A DNA stretch of 64,000 nucleotides from Rhodanobacter sp. A1T4 (GCF_014207185.1 NZ_JACHCP010000011.1:100310-164309), one strand, 5' to 3'; shown: positions 27,086 through 38,200, counted from the stretch's first letter. The notes: a model not told the origin generated them from the letters alone. A program made the numbers and translations.

Positions 27086-28435
27086 TCAATATTCAAGATG
27101 GATACGTGCTCCAAGGAAGCGCGCGGGTCCTCTGTCGCGGTTGTAACCGGGGTTGTGGATCAACTGGAAATCGGCCGAAATGGTGGCGAATGAAGTGACT
27201 TTCGCCGCGTAATAGGCTTCGGCGATTTGCTCGCTGCCATAGTTCAACGCACCATCGCCCAAGATAAAGCCGCTGCCCCCAGCCGCCAGGTAGGCACGGT
27301 GCGATTGCGAAAGGCCGTTGACCGCCAGAGCGATTCCCAGCCGATCGTCTGAGCGCGACCAATGAATGCCGGAGAGTTGACCTCCGATACTTCCGGTGCG
27401 GTCGGCCTCGGTGAACGCGAAGGATTCGGTTTGGCCATTGTTCCAGGCACCACGTGCGAACAGCCCGGTGTCGCCATGGTCGGCAAGAGGCACGTCGGTT
27501 CCGACCGCAAAGCCATACTTATGCCGTCCGTCCCGATCATCTGCCTGAATGTCGGGTGTCGTCTGCGTGAGTTCGCCGATGCGCAATGCGTCGTCGTAAA
27601 TACCCATGTCTGCGCGATTTTGATATGCCAGGAGCCAGATTGTTGTGCTGTCGGGTGAACGTTGCCAAGTCAGCTGCACATCCTGCTCATTGGCACGATT
27701 GATCGGCCCTTCCAAGCGCGACCCATTGGCTTTTGACGGCATCTGATAGACGCCATATCGCCAGATCCATGAACCCTTCGCATAAGTGACGAGACCACCG
27801 ACGGTATAGCCGCGGGTGTCGGCCGCATAGTCCCAAGCCGGACTATTGAGAAGGCTCCAATTCATGAATTGCGTGCGTGCCGAATTGGCGTAGCGGCTTT
27901 GGTCGAAGTCGTCATTCACTCCCAAGAGACCGAATTTAAACTCCAGGCGATCATTAGGTTGGTCACCCGGGAGCTGATCCATCTTTCGTTTCAATTTGGT
28001 CGTTGTGTCGCCGAGCGGAATGTCATAGGTCAGGAACCCTCGGGCCACATAGGCATAGCGACTTAGCGTGCCGCCGCCTCGAATCGCATCACCGTTGGTC
28101 AGGCCGGCCAGTCCTTTACTGCCGCCAACGCCCTCGCCTCGGAACATTTCCACATCGAAAAATGCCGCCAAGCGGGCGGTCATGGGCATGCCGAAGTAGG
28201 CACCAAACGTGTGAGTGCGTTCGTGGTTGCCCGTGGCCTCCAGGCTTTTGGGCCCGGCGTAGGGCGAATGGATGCTGTCTTGCCACTGCTCGATCAACGT
28301 ATATTGCGCACCGAGCAGTTGCGGAACGAAGTAATCCGAGTCGGCCGCCTGCACGGTCGGCACACCCGCGCATGATGCGAGGAGAACGGAGATCAACCAC
28401 CGCCGGTGCGGGTAATGCCGTCGCGCGGCCGGCAT
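27086..28435 (-). CDS. OprB-family carbohydrate-selective porin
   Basis: This 449-residue outer-membrane beta-barrel has a signal peptide (HRRWLISVLLASCAGVPTVQA, cleavage near 30). It has OprB-like features: YTLIEQWQDSIHSPYAGPKSL at the N-terminus of the mature chain, later ERTHTFGAYFGMPMTARLAAFFDVEMFRGEG, many alternating aromatic strands, and a terminal aromatic residue (HLEY) as needed for BAM insertion. The gap to the NRAMP-like gene upstream is only 2 bp, so the two are co-translated. The pairing suggests joint uptake of a small solute through both membranes. Confidence 0.9.
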   Translation of the reverse strand: MPAARRHYPHRRWLISVLLASCAGVPTVQAADSDYFVPQLLGAQYTLIEQWQDSIHSPYAGPKSLEATGNHERTHTFGAYFGMPMTARLAAFFDVEMFRGEGVGGSKGLAGLTNGDAIRGGGTLSRYAYVARGFLTYDIPLGDTTTKLKRKMDQLPGDQPNDRLEFKFGLLGVNDDFDQSRYANSARTQFMNWSLLNSPAWDYAADTRGYTVGGLVTYAKGSWIWRYGVYQMPSKANGSRLEGPINRANEQDVQLTWQRSPDSTTIWLLAYQNRADMGIYDDALRIGELTQTTPDIQADDRDGRHKYGFAVGTDVPLADHGDTGLFARGAWNNGQTESFAFTEADRTGSIGGQLSGIHWSRSDDRLGIALAVNGLSQSHRAYLAAGGSGFILGDGALNYGSEQIAEAYYAAKVTSFATISADFQLIHNPGYNRDRGPARFLGARIHLEY

Positions 28436-28437
28436 GG

Positions 28438-29787
28438 TCAGGATTTACCAAAGGTCGCAAACATCACGACGGCGGCCACGCCCATGACGGCCGTTGCGGC
28501 CCATCCCCACACTTTCAACGACGTGTTAAGCGTGAACTTCCCCATCACTTTGGAATTCATGGCCATGATCATGATCATGACCATCATAGGGACGGCCGCA
28601 ACACCGTTGACCACCGCGCTCCAGTAGAGCGCTTTTATCGGATCGATGGGACTGAAATTGAGCGCGATCCCCACAAGCGTCACTCCAATCAGCACGCTGT
28701 AGAACGCCTTGGCTTCTTTGGGTTTATGAGCCAATCCGTATCGCAGCCCCAGTGCACCGCAGATGGCATATCCGCTGGAGCCTGCCAGAATAGGCACGCA
28801 GAGCAGACCGGTCCCGATCATGCCTGCAGAGAACAATGCGAACGCAAATTTGCCAGCGACAGGACGCAGCGCTTCGGCGGCCTGTGCGGACGTTTGAATA
28901 TCCGTCTTCCCATGGGCGTGAAGCACGACAGCGGCCGTCAGAATGATGAAACCGGCCACGATATTCGAAAAAACCATACCCGAGACGGTGTCGATGCCGA
29001 TACGTTTGATCGCGTCGGGCCCTTGACCTGGTTTCTGCTTCAACGGTTTGCGAGGATTGTCGGTCTCACGTATTTCCTCGACCTCCTGAGCCGCTTGCCA
29101 GATGAAAAGGAAGGGACTGATGGTGGTGCCTAGAACGGCAACGATGGCGACCGCGTATTTCGCATCGAACGTCGCCTTAGGTAACAAAATCCCCTTGGCT
29201 ACCTCGCCCCACGGGACGTGGACGATGAAAACGGTTGCCACGTAGGCGAACAGGCTCAGACACAGCACTTTGAGAATGGGCGAATACTTCGAAAATGGCA
29301 CGAACATTTGTAGCAATAGGGATCCAATCGCAAACAGCGTTGCATAGGCTAGCGCCGGCCCGCCAATGAGAAGTTTAAGCGCCGCGCCCATCGCGCCGAC
29401 GTCTGCTGCAAGGTTGATGACGTTGGCAATGACCACGGCGGCGACCAGGATGTAAGCCCAACCGTGCCAGTAATGCGTGCGCATGTTGTCGGCAATTCCT
29501 TTGCCCGACGCACGGCCGATGCGCGCGCTGATCGCCTGGATGGCGATCATCAACGGCATTACCAAGAAAAGGCTCCACATGGTGGCGTAGCCGTAGGCGG
29601 CGCCGACCTGGGAATAGGTGGCGATACCACTGGGGTCGTCGTCCGCCGCCCCTGTGATCACGCCCGCACTCAGGCGGCGGATGAAGGCAAACTTCCCCTG
29701 TGGTGCGGCGTCCGTCATGCTCAGTCCCCGGCTGTTGGAAATAGCACTAAGCATCCGACTCGCCTTGTCTGCGAGCCGTGAGGTCAT
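28438..29787 (-). CDS. NRAMP-like metal transporter with altered metal-site motifs
   Basis: This 449-residue, 11-12 TM LeuT-fold transporter of the NRAMP superfamily is recognisable from GAADDDPSGIATYSQVGAAYG (TM1, residues 36-55) and ISARIGRASGKGIADNM (intracellular loop 1). Canonical NRAMPs have DPGN in TM1 and a metal-binding Met in an 'MPH' segment of TM6. Here the first is DPSG and the equivalent TM6 segment reads GTTISPFLFIWQ, without Met. It therefore belongs to an NRAMP-related branch whose ion may be Mg2+ or another metal. It precedes the OprB porin in an operon. Confidence 0.9.
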   Translation of the reverse strand: MTSRLADKASRMLSAISNSRGLSMTDAAPQGKFAFIRRLSAGVITGAADDDPSGIATYSQVGAAYGYATMWSLFLVMPLMIAIQAISARIGRASGKGIADNMRTHYWHGWAYILVAAVVIANVINLAADVGAMGAALKLLIGGPALAYATLFAIGSLLLQMFVPFSKYSPILKVLCLSLFAYVATVFIVHVPWGEVAKGILLPKATFDAKYAVAIVAVLGTTISPFLFIWQAAQEVEEIRETDNPRKPLKQKPGQGPDAIKRIGIDTVSGMVFSNIVAGFIILTAAVVLHAHGKTDIQTSAQAAEALRPVAGKFAFALFSAGMIGTGLLCVPILAGSSGYAICGALGLRYGLAHKPKEAKAFYSVLIGVTLVGIALNFSPIDPIKALYWSAVVNGVAAVPMMVMIMIMAMNSKVMGKFTLNTSLKVWGWAATAVMGVAAVVMFATFGKS

Positions 29788-29840
29788 AGCAGCAGTGCTG
29801 GGTGACTCGCCCCCACCCTGTGGCGGGTCGAAGGCTTAAC

Positions 29841-30516
29841 TCAGGGCGTGAACACGATCTTTCTGCAATCTTCGGTTTGCTCGTTGAAGATCTTGTAGCC
29901 TTCAACCGCATCTGCGAACTTCATCCGATGCGAAATAATGGCGTCGGGTTTGAGGTCGCCGTTCTCAATTTGGTTCAACAGTTCCGGCAGGTATTTCTGC
30001 ACATGCTTTTGACCTATCTGGAATGAGAGGTCCTTGTCGAACGCGTCGCCCATCAGAAACGCATGCACAACCCCGCATAGACACCCGGCACACCGACAAT
30101 TCCGCCGCGACGAGTGGCGGCGATGCATTGACGCAGCGATGCACCGGAACTGGTCTCTGCTTCTTTCGTAGTAAGAATCTGATCGCCCGTGCTGACCTTC
30201 GCTTCGAAACTAACGGCATCAATACTCGCGTCCACGCCGCGATTATGGGTCATTGACAGGATTTGTTCGGACGGATCGATATCATCAAAATTGAGAGGAT
30301 TGATCCCGTAAGTCGCTTTGGCAAATTCCAAGCGGTAGCTCGCGTTATTGATCATGAAAATCTGATCAGCGCCCAACATCCGGGCACATTCCGCACTTAT
30401 CAGACCGATTGGGCCTGCGCCGAAGATCGCGAACGTGGATCCCTTGGTGATCTCAGCATTTAGCGCCGCCTGATAGCCGGTGGGCAAAATGTCGCTTAGG
30501 AACAGCACCTGCGCGG
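29841..30516 (-). pseudogene. truncated, frameshifted glutathione-independent formaldehyde dehydrogenase-like gene
   Basis: Two minus-strand frames together give the C-terminal two-thirds of a zinc formaldehyde dehydrogenase. Frame one (30053-30516) holds QVLFLSDILPTGYQAAL, the Rossmann motif FAIFGAGPIGLIS, and SIDAVSFEA. Frame two (29841-30060) holds HVQKYLPELLNQIENGDLKP and HRMKFADAVEGYKIFNEQTE. The shift lies near 30060. The N-terminal catalytic zinc domain is missing: homology stops at about 30516, some 40 bp from the integrase gene end, so the break coincides with the edge of the integrated element. Confidence 0.85.
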
Positions 30517-30553
30517 CTGGGAGGCTGCAAGCCAGCGGACGAGGCGCGCAAGA

Positions 30554-31762
30554 CTATGACGCCGAACGACAATAGCGCGCCCAGTCGTTCATCAACTTGG
30601 CACGTCGAGTTAGAAGGTCGCCACGTTGATATGCAGCCTCTGACTTGTCCTTGAGCCGGTGCGCCATCGCTGCCTCGATCACTTCACGCGGGTGCTTGGT
30701 GGTTTCCGCGGCCCAGTCGCGGAATGTCGATCGAAAACCATGCGCTGTGATGTCAGGCTGCAATTCCTTGAGCAAATTCATCGCTGCGGCAGTGGTCAGA
30801 GGACGATCCTTCACACCCGGAAACACGTGGCCGACGATGTGCAACGGCTTACCCTTCGGCGTGATGGGAATGAGCGACTGCAGCAGCGCTAGCACGGTCG
30901 GCGATAGCGGTATGCGATGCTCTTTACCGGCTTTCATGCGATCGGCCGGAATTATCCACATCGCCGCGGATACGTCGAATTCATCCCTCTGCGCGCCAGC
31001 CGCTTCACCTGGCCGTGTCGCGGTGAGTATCTGCAGTTCAAGCGCGCGCGCAGATAGACCTTGGCGTAGGCGTAGCTTCGTCATGAACTCCGGTATATCG
31101 GCGTAGGGGAGTGCCGCACGGTGTTCCACTTTCTGAACCTTGCTGCGTTTGGGCAAGAGTTGATCGAGATGATTGCGCCACGCCGCGGGATTATCGCCAG
31201 TACGGAACTTGTGGACCGAAGCCCAAGCCAGTACCGACTCGATGCGACCGCGTACGCGGCTCGCGGTTTCAGTCTTCGCTTTCCAGATCGGTTCCAGGCA
31301 CTTCATTACCAGGACGGTATCGATTGTGGCGACGTCCAGAGGCCACAGCAGTGTGCAGTAATTACGCAGGGTGGCATCCCACTGTCCAGCATGTTTGACG
31401 TTTTTCCAGCCGCTGCGATGCGCCTCTATGTACTTCTCGCAGCATTTGCCAAATGTCATCGCCCGCGCATCGGTGAGCCGCTTCTCTTGCTGAGCAGCGT
31501 TTCGTTGCTCGATCGGGTCGATTCCGTCTGCCAAAAGCTTTCTACAGCTGGTCGCACGGTCGCGCGCATCGCGTAGCCCGAAGGTATTTAAGCTGCCTAG
31601 GCCCATCTCTCGGGTGCGACCATTGACCTGGTAGCGAAACACCCATGATTTGGAGAGGGAAGGGGAGACCTGAAGGTAGAGCCCGCCACCATCACCCAAA
31701 TAGCCGGGGCTTTTGACCTTGCGTACCTTGAGATCAGACAGTTTTTCGAATGCGCGTGCCAT
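30554..31762 (-). CDS. tyrosine-type integrase (DUF4102/P4-like)
   Basis: This 402-residue integrase has an N-terminal arm-binding DUF4102 domain (KLSDLKVRKVKSPGYLGDGGGLYL near 7-30; FRYQVNGRTREMGLGS near 42). A core-binding domain (about 100-200) precedes the catalytic domain: Arg I in TATRPGEAAG near 246, HGFRST near 338 (His and Arg II), AMAHRLKD near 364 (His) and the nucleophile Tyr in EAAYQRGD near 375. All catalytic residues appear intact. The gene starts 144 bp from a tRNA-Ser 3' fragment, the expected attachment site, and its 3' end abuts a truncated dehydrogenase. Confidence 0.95.
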   Translation of the reverse strand: MARAFEKLSDLKVRKVKSPGYLGDGGGLYLQVSPSLSKSWVFRYQVNGRTREMGLGSLNTFGLRDARDRATSCRKLLADGIDPIEQRNAAQQEKRLTDARAMTFGKCCEKYIEAHRSGWKNVKHAGQWDATLRNYCTLLWPLDVATIDTVLVMKCLEPIWKAKTETASRVRGRIESVLAWASVHKFRTGDNPAAWRNHLDQLLPKRSKVQKVEHRAALPYADIPEFMTKLRLRQGLSARALELQILTATRPGEAAGAQRDEFDVSAAMWIIPADRMKAGKEHRIPLSPTVLALLQSLIPITPKGKPLHIVGHVFPGVKDRPLTTAAAMNLLKELQPDITAHGFRSTFRDWAAETTKHPREVIEAAMAHRLKDKSEAAYQRGDLLTRRAKLMNDWARYCRSAS

Positions 31763-31905
31763 AAGCTACCCATGATCCTACCCATGAGGATACGCTGGAT
31801 TTGTCTGAATGACTATGGACAGGTTTGGACACGTATGCGCCTTAGATGGCGTGGTTAAGCCATTTTGTTGGACATGTTTGGACACAACTGGACACTAGGT
31901 GGACG

Positions 31906-31921
31906 GACTCTCTCTCCGCCA
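31906..31921 (+). other. att site: 3' end of a tRNA-Ser gene
   Basis: ACTCTCTCTCCGCCA matches the acceptor stem and CCA end of a bacterial tRNA-Ser, but nothing upstream folds as a tRNA. A displaced 3' fragment of this kind is what integration into a tRNA leaves at the far junction. Its orientation puts the element to the left, on the integrase side. Confidence 0.6.
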
Positions 31922-31928
31922 GATACGC

Positions 31929-31958
31929 AAAAAAGCCCCTGTTTCCAGGGGCTTTTTT
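31929..31958 (+). terminator. strong rho-independent terminator (former tRNA-Ser terminator)
   Basis: A 13-bp stem AAAAAAGCCCCTG / CAGGGGCTTTTTT with a 4-base loop, seven bases after the tRNA fragment. It should insulate the RHS gene from leftward-region transcription. Confidence 0.85.
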
Positions 31959-32167
31959 GTGCTCGAAGTTTGGTGGAACCTACTTTGTTCGCTACTTGTT
32001 TCTAACCACAATCAGCCGCCCGATTGTGAGTGACCGCTATCTTTGCAGTTCTTTACCTTCACCGTTTTCGTGCCGTGGCGATAGCCAATTTTCCTGAGAT
32101 GTGCGGCCGCAGGCGCGTCATTTGGACTTCTTGAAACGATTCAACAAACAGCGTTCAGAGTCCCCCC

Positions 32168-32194
32168 TAAACTTTTGAGCGCGAACCCGGATAA
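32168..32194 (+). promoter_or_regulatory. sigma-28 (FliA)-like promoter of the giant RHS gene
   Basis: TAAACTTT (32168-32175), 11 bp, then CCGGATAA (32187-32194) fits the sigma-28 consensus TAAAGTTT-N11-GCCGATAA at 13 of 16 positions with the preferred spacing. A run of six C precedes it. The same element stands ahead of the second RHS gene. Start of transcription would be near 32202. Confidence 0.55.
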
Positions 32195-32202
32195 GTGCTA
32201 AT

Positions 32203-32263
32203 AGGAGGGGATGCCATGTCGGCGCTGCCCCCCGGCATGGCGGGAGCGGGACAATGGTTGCAG
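32203..32263 (+). promoter_or_regulatory. ribosome-binding site and overlapping 16-codon upstream frame
   Basis: The strong site AGGAGGGG (32203-32210) serves ATG 32216, which opens a 16-codon frame (MSALPPGMAGAGQWLQ) closing at 32264-32266, ten bases inside the RHS frame. The RHS ATG at 32254 has only GGAGCGGG (32243-32250) upstream, so it may be reached by re-initiation or coupling. Confidence 0.4.
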
Positions 32264-35200
32264 TGATTTCGGGGAACGGGCTCGGTCTTGGCAATACCTC
32301 GCTGACCCAGTTGGGCCAGACACAAGGCGGCCAGGCGGCCTTGGGCCAAGGCCAGGTCAATCAATACCTCAATGCCGCAACCGGCAACCTTGTTCTGCAA
32401 AACGCCGACGAGGGGCTGATCTTTGATGGTCTCTCACTCAACGTATTGCGTACCTACAACAGTCTCGGCCAGCTTAGTGCCAGCGATGGCTGGAGCTTTG
32501 GCTTCACCCGCTCGGTTGGCGGGTTAACGGGTGCACTCGATAGCGCCGGCAGCACCATGACGCGCAACGCCGACGACGGCTCGTCCGTGGTCTATGTCTA
32601 TAACGCGACGACCGGGATCTACGTCAGCAGCGACCAAAGTGGCGCCATCGACACGCTGAATTACAACGCCACCAGCTCTACCTGGACATGGACCGACGCT
32701 GCCGACCAGCAGCAGGAAACCTATAACGCCAGCGGCCAGCTCACTACCTTAGCAAGCCTCGATACAGGGGCTAGTTACAGCTTCAGCTATAGCAACGGGC
32801 AGCTCAGCCAGATCACTGCCGGCGATGGCGATAAGTTGTTGCTCGATTACAACACCAGTGGACAACTGACCGGCTTGTCGATTCAAGAGATTCCGCCGGG
32901 GCAAACCACGGCGGTAACTCGTCAGGCTGTCAGCTACGGCTACGACACGCAGGGACGCCTCAGCAGCGTCACCACGCTTCTTGCTTCAGACACCGATGCA
33001 AGTAGCACCGCCAGCTACGCCGTCACCTATACGTACGACGGCAATAGCGACCGTATCGCTTCGGTTGCCCAAAGCGATGGCACTGCGGTTAGTTACACCT
33101 ATACCGAAAACGCACAGGGCGTCTATCAGGTTGCGAGTGTCACAACAGGCGTTGGGGCTGCTGCACAAACGCTAAGTCTGAGCTACGGCGTCGATAGCAC
33201 TACGGTCACCAATGCGACTGGATACACCACGACGTACAATTACAACGCCGCCAGCGAGCTCACATCGGTCGTTGGGTCGATGGTCAATGGCGTTGCTCCC
33301 AGCACTTCATACACCTACGATGCTAACGGTAATGTTCTAACCGCAACCGATGCTGACGGCGCGGTTACCAGCTATCAATACGATGCAAGTGGTAACTTGT
33401 CCAGCGTGGAAGATGGTGCCGGTAACAGCGTCAGTTACACCTACGACGCGCAAGACCAACTTACGAGCAAGACTACGTATAGCGTCGCTGCACAGGGTGC
33501 AGTAGGCGAAGAAGGCTACGTTCCGCCGAGTGGTGCACAAACCACCTATTACGTCTATACCGCAAGCGAGCAGCTTGCGTATGTTGTTGATCCTCTTGGT
33601 AACGTCACGGCCAATTCGTACACAACGGCCAATGGCTTAAGTCTTCTAACCAGTACGCAGCTCTATCTAGGCGCGACCTATGGCTTGGGTTCTGTTTCCA
33701 CGACAGCGCCGCCAACGGAGGCTGATCTTCAAGCTTGGATATCTAGCGCGGAAGTTCAGAGCACGCTCGGTCAAAGTACGCGAACAGACTATAGCTATGA
33801 CATTCGTGGTCAGTTGTCGCAGCAGACTCAGTGGGCCGCGGTAAGTGCAGACGGCGTGGGTATATCCGACGCAGAGGCCATTGTTACTTCCACGACATAC
33901 AGTGCCCAAGGTCAGTTATTACAGAAAGCCACTTATCAAGGAGGCAGCAGTACAGATCCGGCTGTATCGAGTTACGCTTATGACGGCCTCGGGCGATTGA
34001 TCGGAAGCACCGATCCGAACGGCAACTCGACGAGCTATCTCTACGATGACAGCGGCAGCACTCTTGTCATCAGTCAGGCCAATGGAACAACAACGACCCA
34101 AGTCCGCAATAGCGCGGGCCAGTTAGTCAGTAGTACGCAACTGTCCGCTACGGGGACCACCCAGGCTAGCCAGACGCTCTACAACGCCGATGGTCAGGCC
34201 GTTGTAACGATTGATCCTGCAGGCAACCCCACGTATGCATTTTACGACGCGGAAGGTCGATTGGTTGGGACCGTCGATGGAACGGGCGCGGTCGTTGCCT
34301 ATCAGTACGACGCCGATGGCAACCTCACCCAGACAACAAATTACACAGCGACCCTAAGTACTGCTGGCTGGCTGGCCGCCGGTGCGCTGACAAGTAATTT
34401 CCCTGCAGCGTTGCCGGTGCCAGGCATTGCAGATATTACGACGACTTCCGTCTACGACGCCGCTGGTAATGTGGTGGCAACCATCAACGGCGCGGGCTAC
34501 GTCACGATTACCGGTTATGACGGGGACGGCAACCCAACCGCCGTTACGCAATACGCAACGCCGCTAACGAGTGATCAAATGCTGGTGCTCGGCGCATCAC
34601 CCTCGCTAGCTGCTGTTGAAGCCGATTTATCCCCTAGTACAAGCGATCGAATCACGCTCACTATCTACGACGCCAATGAGCAGGCTGTAGCGACAGTTGA
34701 TCCAGCCGGCACGGTACGTGTCGCTAGCTATGATGGTGCCAGCAACGTCATTAGCACCAGCGTCTACACGACGGCACTGACGCAGGCGCAGATTCAGGGT
34801 TTGCGCGGAACGCCCACCCTCACCGCTTTGCAGGTGCTGCTCAGGCCCACGGCGCAGACCATTTACAACAGCAGCAACCAGCCCGTGGCAACCATCAGCG
34901 CGACAGGGCAGGTGAGTGCCACCACGTATGACGCCTCAGGTGATCCCGTAGCTGTTATGCATTACGCGACCCCACTTACGGACACGCAATTAATTGCTCT
35001 GGGTACGGCCCCATCATTCGTCCAGCTCATGGCTGACGTGACGCCTGGTGCCGGCGATCAGGCAACGCTGTCCATCTACAACAGCAGCCATCAGGTAGTG
35101 GCGGTTATCAATCCGACAGGCGTCGTAACTGAGACGGTCTACGATGCAGCCGGTAACGTTGCCTCGCAGACTGTATACGCGACCCCGTTAACAGCGGCCC

Positions 35201-38200
35201 AGTTGAGCGGACTTGGCGATCAGCCGACGTTGAATGCATTACAGGCAGTCATCACCCCCAGTGCGAGTGATCAGACCGCTTACACGATTTACGATCAAAA
35301 CGAGCAGGCTGTCGCGACGGTGGATGCCAGCGGAAATGTCGCGACAACGACATACGATCCGTCGGGCAATCCCACGTCGAAGACTCAATATGCCACGCCG
35401 CTGACACAAAGCCAGCTGTCGACACTCGCCGGTTCGCAGAGCTTGCAGACCGTGCTTGAACTGGTTACGTCCAGTCCTGGCGATCAGACGACACTGACGA
35501 TTTACGAAAATGGCAAGGTCGCGGCAACCGTCAATTCGAGTGGCCACGTCACATTTACCAGCTACGACGCCTCAGGTAATGCCGCGACGGTAGGAATGAC
35601 CACGCCGCTCAACGCGACCGAGCTAGCGCTGGTTGATGCAACTCCAACGCTCGCCGTACTCCAAGGCTTGCTCGCCGAGAACGCTGGCGCATATACCGAA
35701 TCGGTAACCATCTACGACTCAGAGAATCGAATTATCGCGATCGTCAACTACGGTTCCGTCCAAACGATGACTTACGATGCCAACGGCAATCAGACATCTT
35801 CTATTCAATACAACACACAACTTACCGAGCAGCAAATCAATCAGCTGGCCGCTGACCCGACGATTCAGAACCTGAATTCACTAATTACGCTGAGCCAATA
35901 CGACAATTCCAGCACCACCATTTACGACTCCAGCAATCATGTTGTTGCTACATTGCGGTCAACCGAGGTTTACATCTCGGGCACCGGTTATCAATTTGAA
36001 TATCTGGCGACGACCTATGCCTATGACGCATCGGGGAACCAGGTCGCAAGCACGAGCTATGCGCAACCGCTGACCACCTTACAGGCGGATGCCCTTGCAG
36101 AAAGTCCTACGCTCGCAACTTTACAAAGCCTGATCGTCCCCAGTTCGAATGATGTGATCACGGTAACGATCTATGACGCCGAAAATCGCGTAGTTGCAAC
36201 GGCAACGCCGCAGGAATCGTATAACTATTCAACCGGTGAATATGTAAGCACCGGTTCTGTCGTTACAACTACTACTTACAACAGCTTTGGCAATGTCACG
36301 GCTACGACCAATTATGCAACGCAGCTTACGCAAGCTCAGGCTGAAGCCTTGGCGAGTTCCCCAACACTTGCCACGTTGGCGTCGCTCGTCACGCTTGGTA
36401 GCGCAGATCGGACGTCGATAAGCATCTACGACGCGAATGACCGCCTGGTCGCCTCAATTGCTCCGCAAGAGACCTACGACTCTTCAACAGAGGCATATGT
36501 CTGGCAGGACACCGTAACGCAAACGGGTTACGACCAGTCCGGCAACGTGGTATCCACGGTTAGATACGCGAATGTCCTAACGGCGGTTCAAGCCGACGCT
36601 CTGGCTGATAGCCCTACGCTTGCCACACTCGCATCGCTGGTTGCGCCCAGTCCAGCCGATGCAACAACGATAAATCTGTACGACAGCAATAATCGGGTGA
36701 TTGCTTCGGTCGCGGCATCAAGCATCTACGATGCAACAACCAGTTCGTACATCTACGCTGGCGATATCACAACCAAAGCGTACGATGCGGCAGGTAATAT
36801 TGTCTCGTCAACGCAATACGGTGACACGATAACCGCGCAACAAGCTGCCACATTGGTCGCGGATACGTCTCTTGCAACGTTGCAAGGCATGATCACCCCG
36901 GGAGAGGGGGATCAGACGACGCTCGCGATTTACGATGCTAATGAACGCGAAGTAGCGATCGTTACGCCGGTCTACGAGTCCTACGACAGCACGGCCGGCA
37001 GCAATGTCTACGGCGGTCAGGTCGCGGTCACGGTATATGACGGGACTGGAAAGGTCGTTGCAACGACAAGTTATGCAACAGCGCTGACACAGCCCCAGCT
37101 GGAGGCGCTCGGAAGCGCGCCGACATTGGCGGATTTGGAAGCGCAGATCATCTCAAGTCCAGACGACCAGACATCACTCACCATCTATAACGCGAACGAG
37201 CAACCCATCGCGACGATTACACCTAGCTACACCTACGACCCGGTTACCGGTGTCGACGGCTATGGTGGAGCGGTGACAACTCAGACGTACGATGAGGCAG
37301 GAAATTTCATCGCGACGGCTCAGTACACACTAGCACTGACAGCATCGCAGCTGAGCGCCCTCGGTACATCGCCGACGCTCTCGGATGTCCTTAACGACCT
37401 TGGTTCCAGTGGGTCGAACATCGCTGGATTAACCATCTACGACGGCAACGAAAGACCGGTAGCGACCGTTAGCGTGAACGGCAATGTCGTGACGACGAGC
37501 TATGACCTCGCGGGCAATGCCACCGTCGTTGATACATACGCGACTGTGTTGACGCAAGACCAGATGAACGCATTAGGTGCTAACCCGAGCCTGTCGGCGC
37601 TTCAAGCGCAGACAACGCCAAGTGCCAGCGATCTGGTGTCGGTAAAGATATACGACGCCAAAAATCATGTGGTCGGGACGGTCACTCCGGTTTACAGCTA
37701 TAACTCGAATACGGGGGGCTATGGATATCAGGAGCAGGTACAAACTGATGCGTACGACTCCTATGGAAATCTGGTGGCGACAGTCCAATACGCCAATCCG
37801 CTCACTATGGCGCAGGTGCAGAGTCTGGGCTCGAGTCCGACGGTCGATGCGCTTCAAGCGCTGATTACGCCGAGCGCTAGCGACGTTGTCAATATCACCC
37901 TCTATGACGCACAAAATCATGTCGTTGCATCGACCAACCTAGGTTACACATACGATCCTTCCACAGGCACGGACGTTTATGTCTTTTACGTGAACACGAC
38001 GTCGTACAGCGCCGCGGGCACAGTGGAAGGAAGGACTAGCTACGTTACGCCACTTACCGTGGCGCAAGCAGAAGCGGTCGCGGCAAATCCGACCATGGAC
38101 ACGTTACTCGCTACCGTAACGCCCAGCTCAACCGACTATACGACTGTCAGCATCTACAACGCTAACGGTCAGGTTGTCGGATATATCAGCGATCAATACC

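Larger units (their letters stand above)
31763..32253. other. non-coding junction between integrase and giant RHS gene
   Basis: About 490 bp holding, in order, a few GGACA-type short repeats (TTGGACATG, TTGGACACA, ACTGGACAC at about 31868-31897), the tRNA-Ser fragment, a strong terminator, a featureless 200-bp stretch, and the promoter and ribosome-binding site of the RHS gene. The GGACA motifs may be integrase arm sites. Confidence 0.5.
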
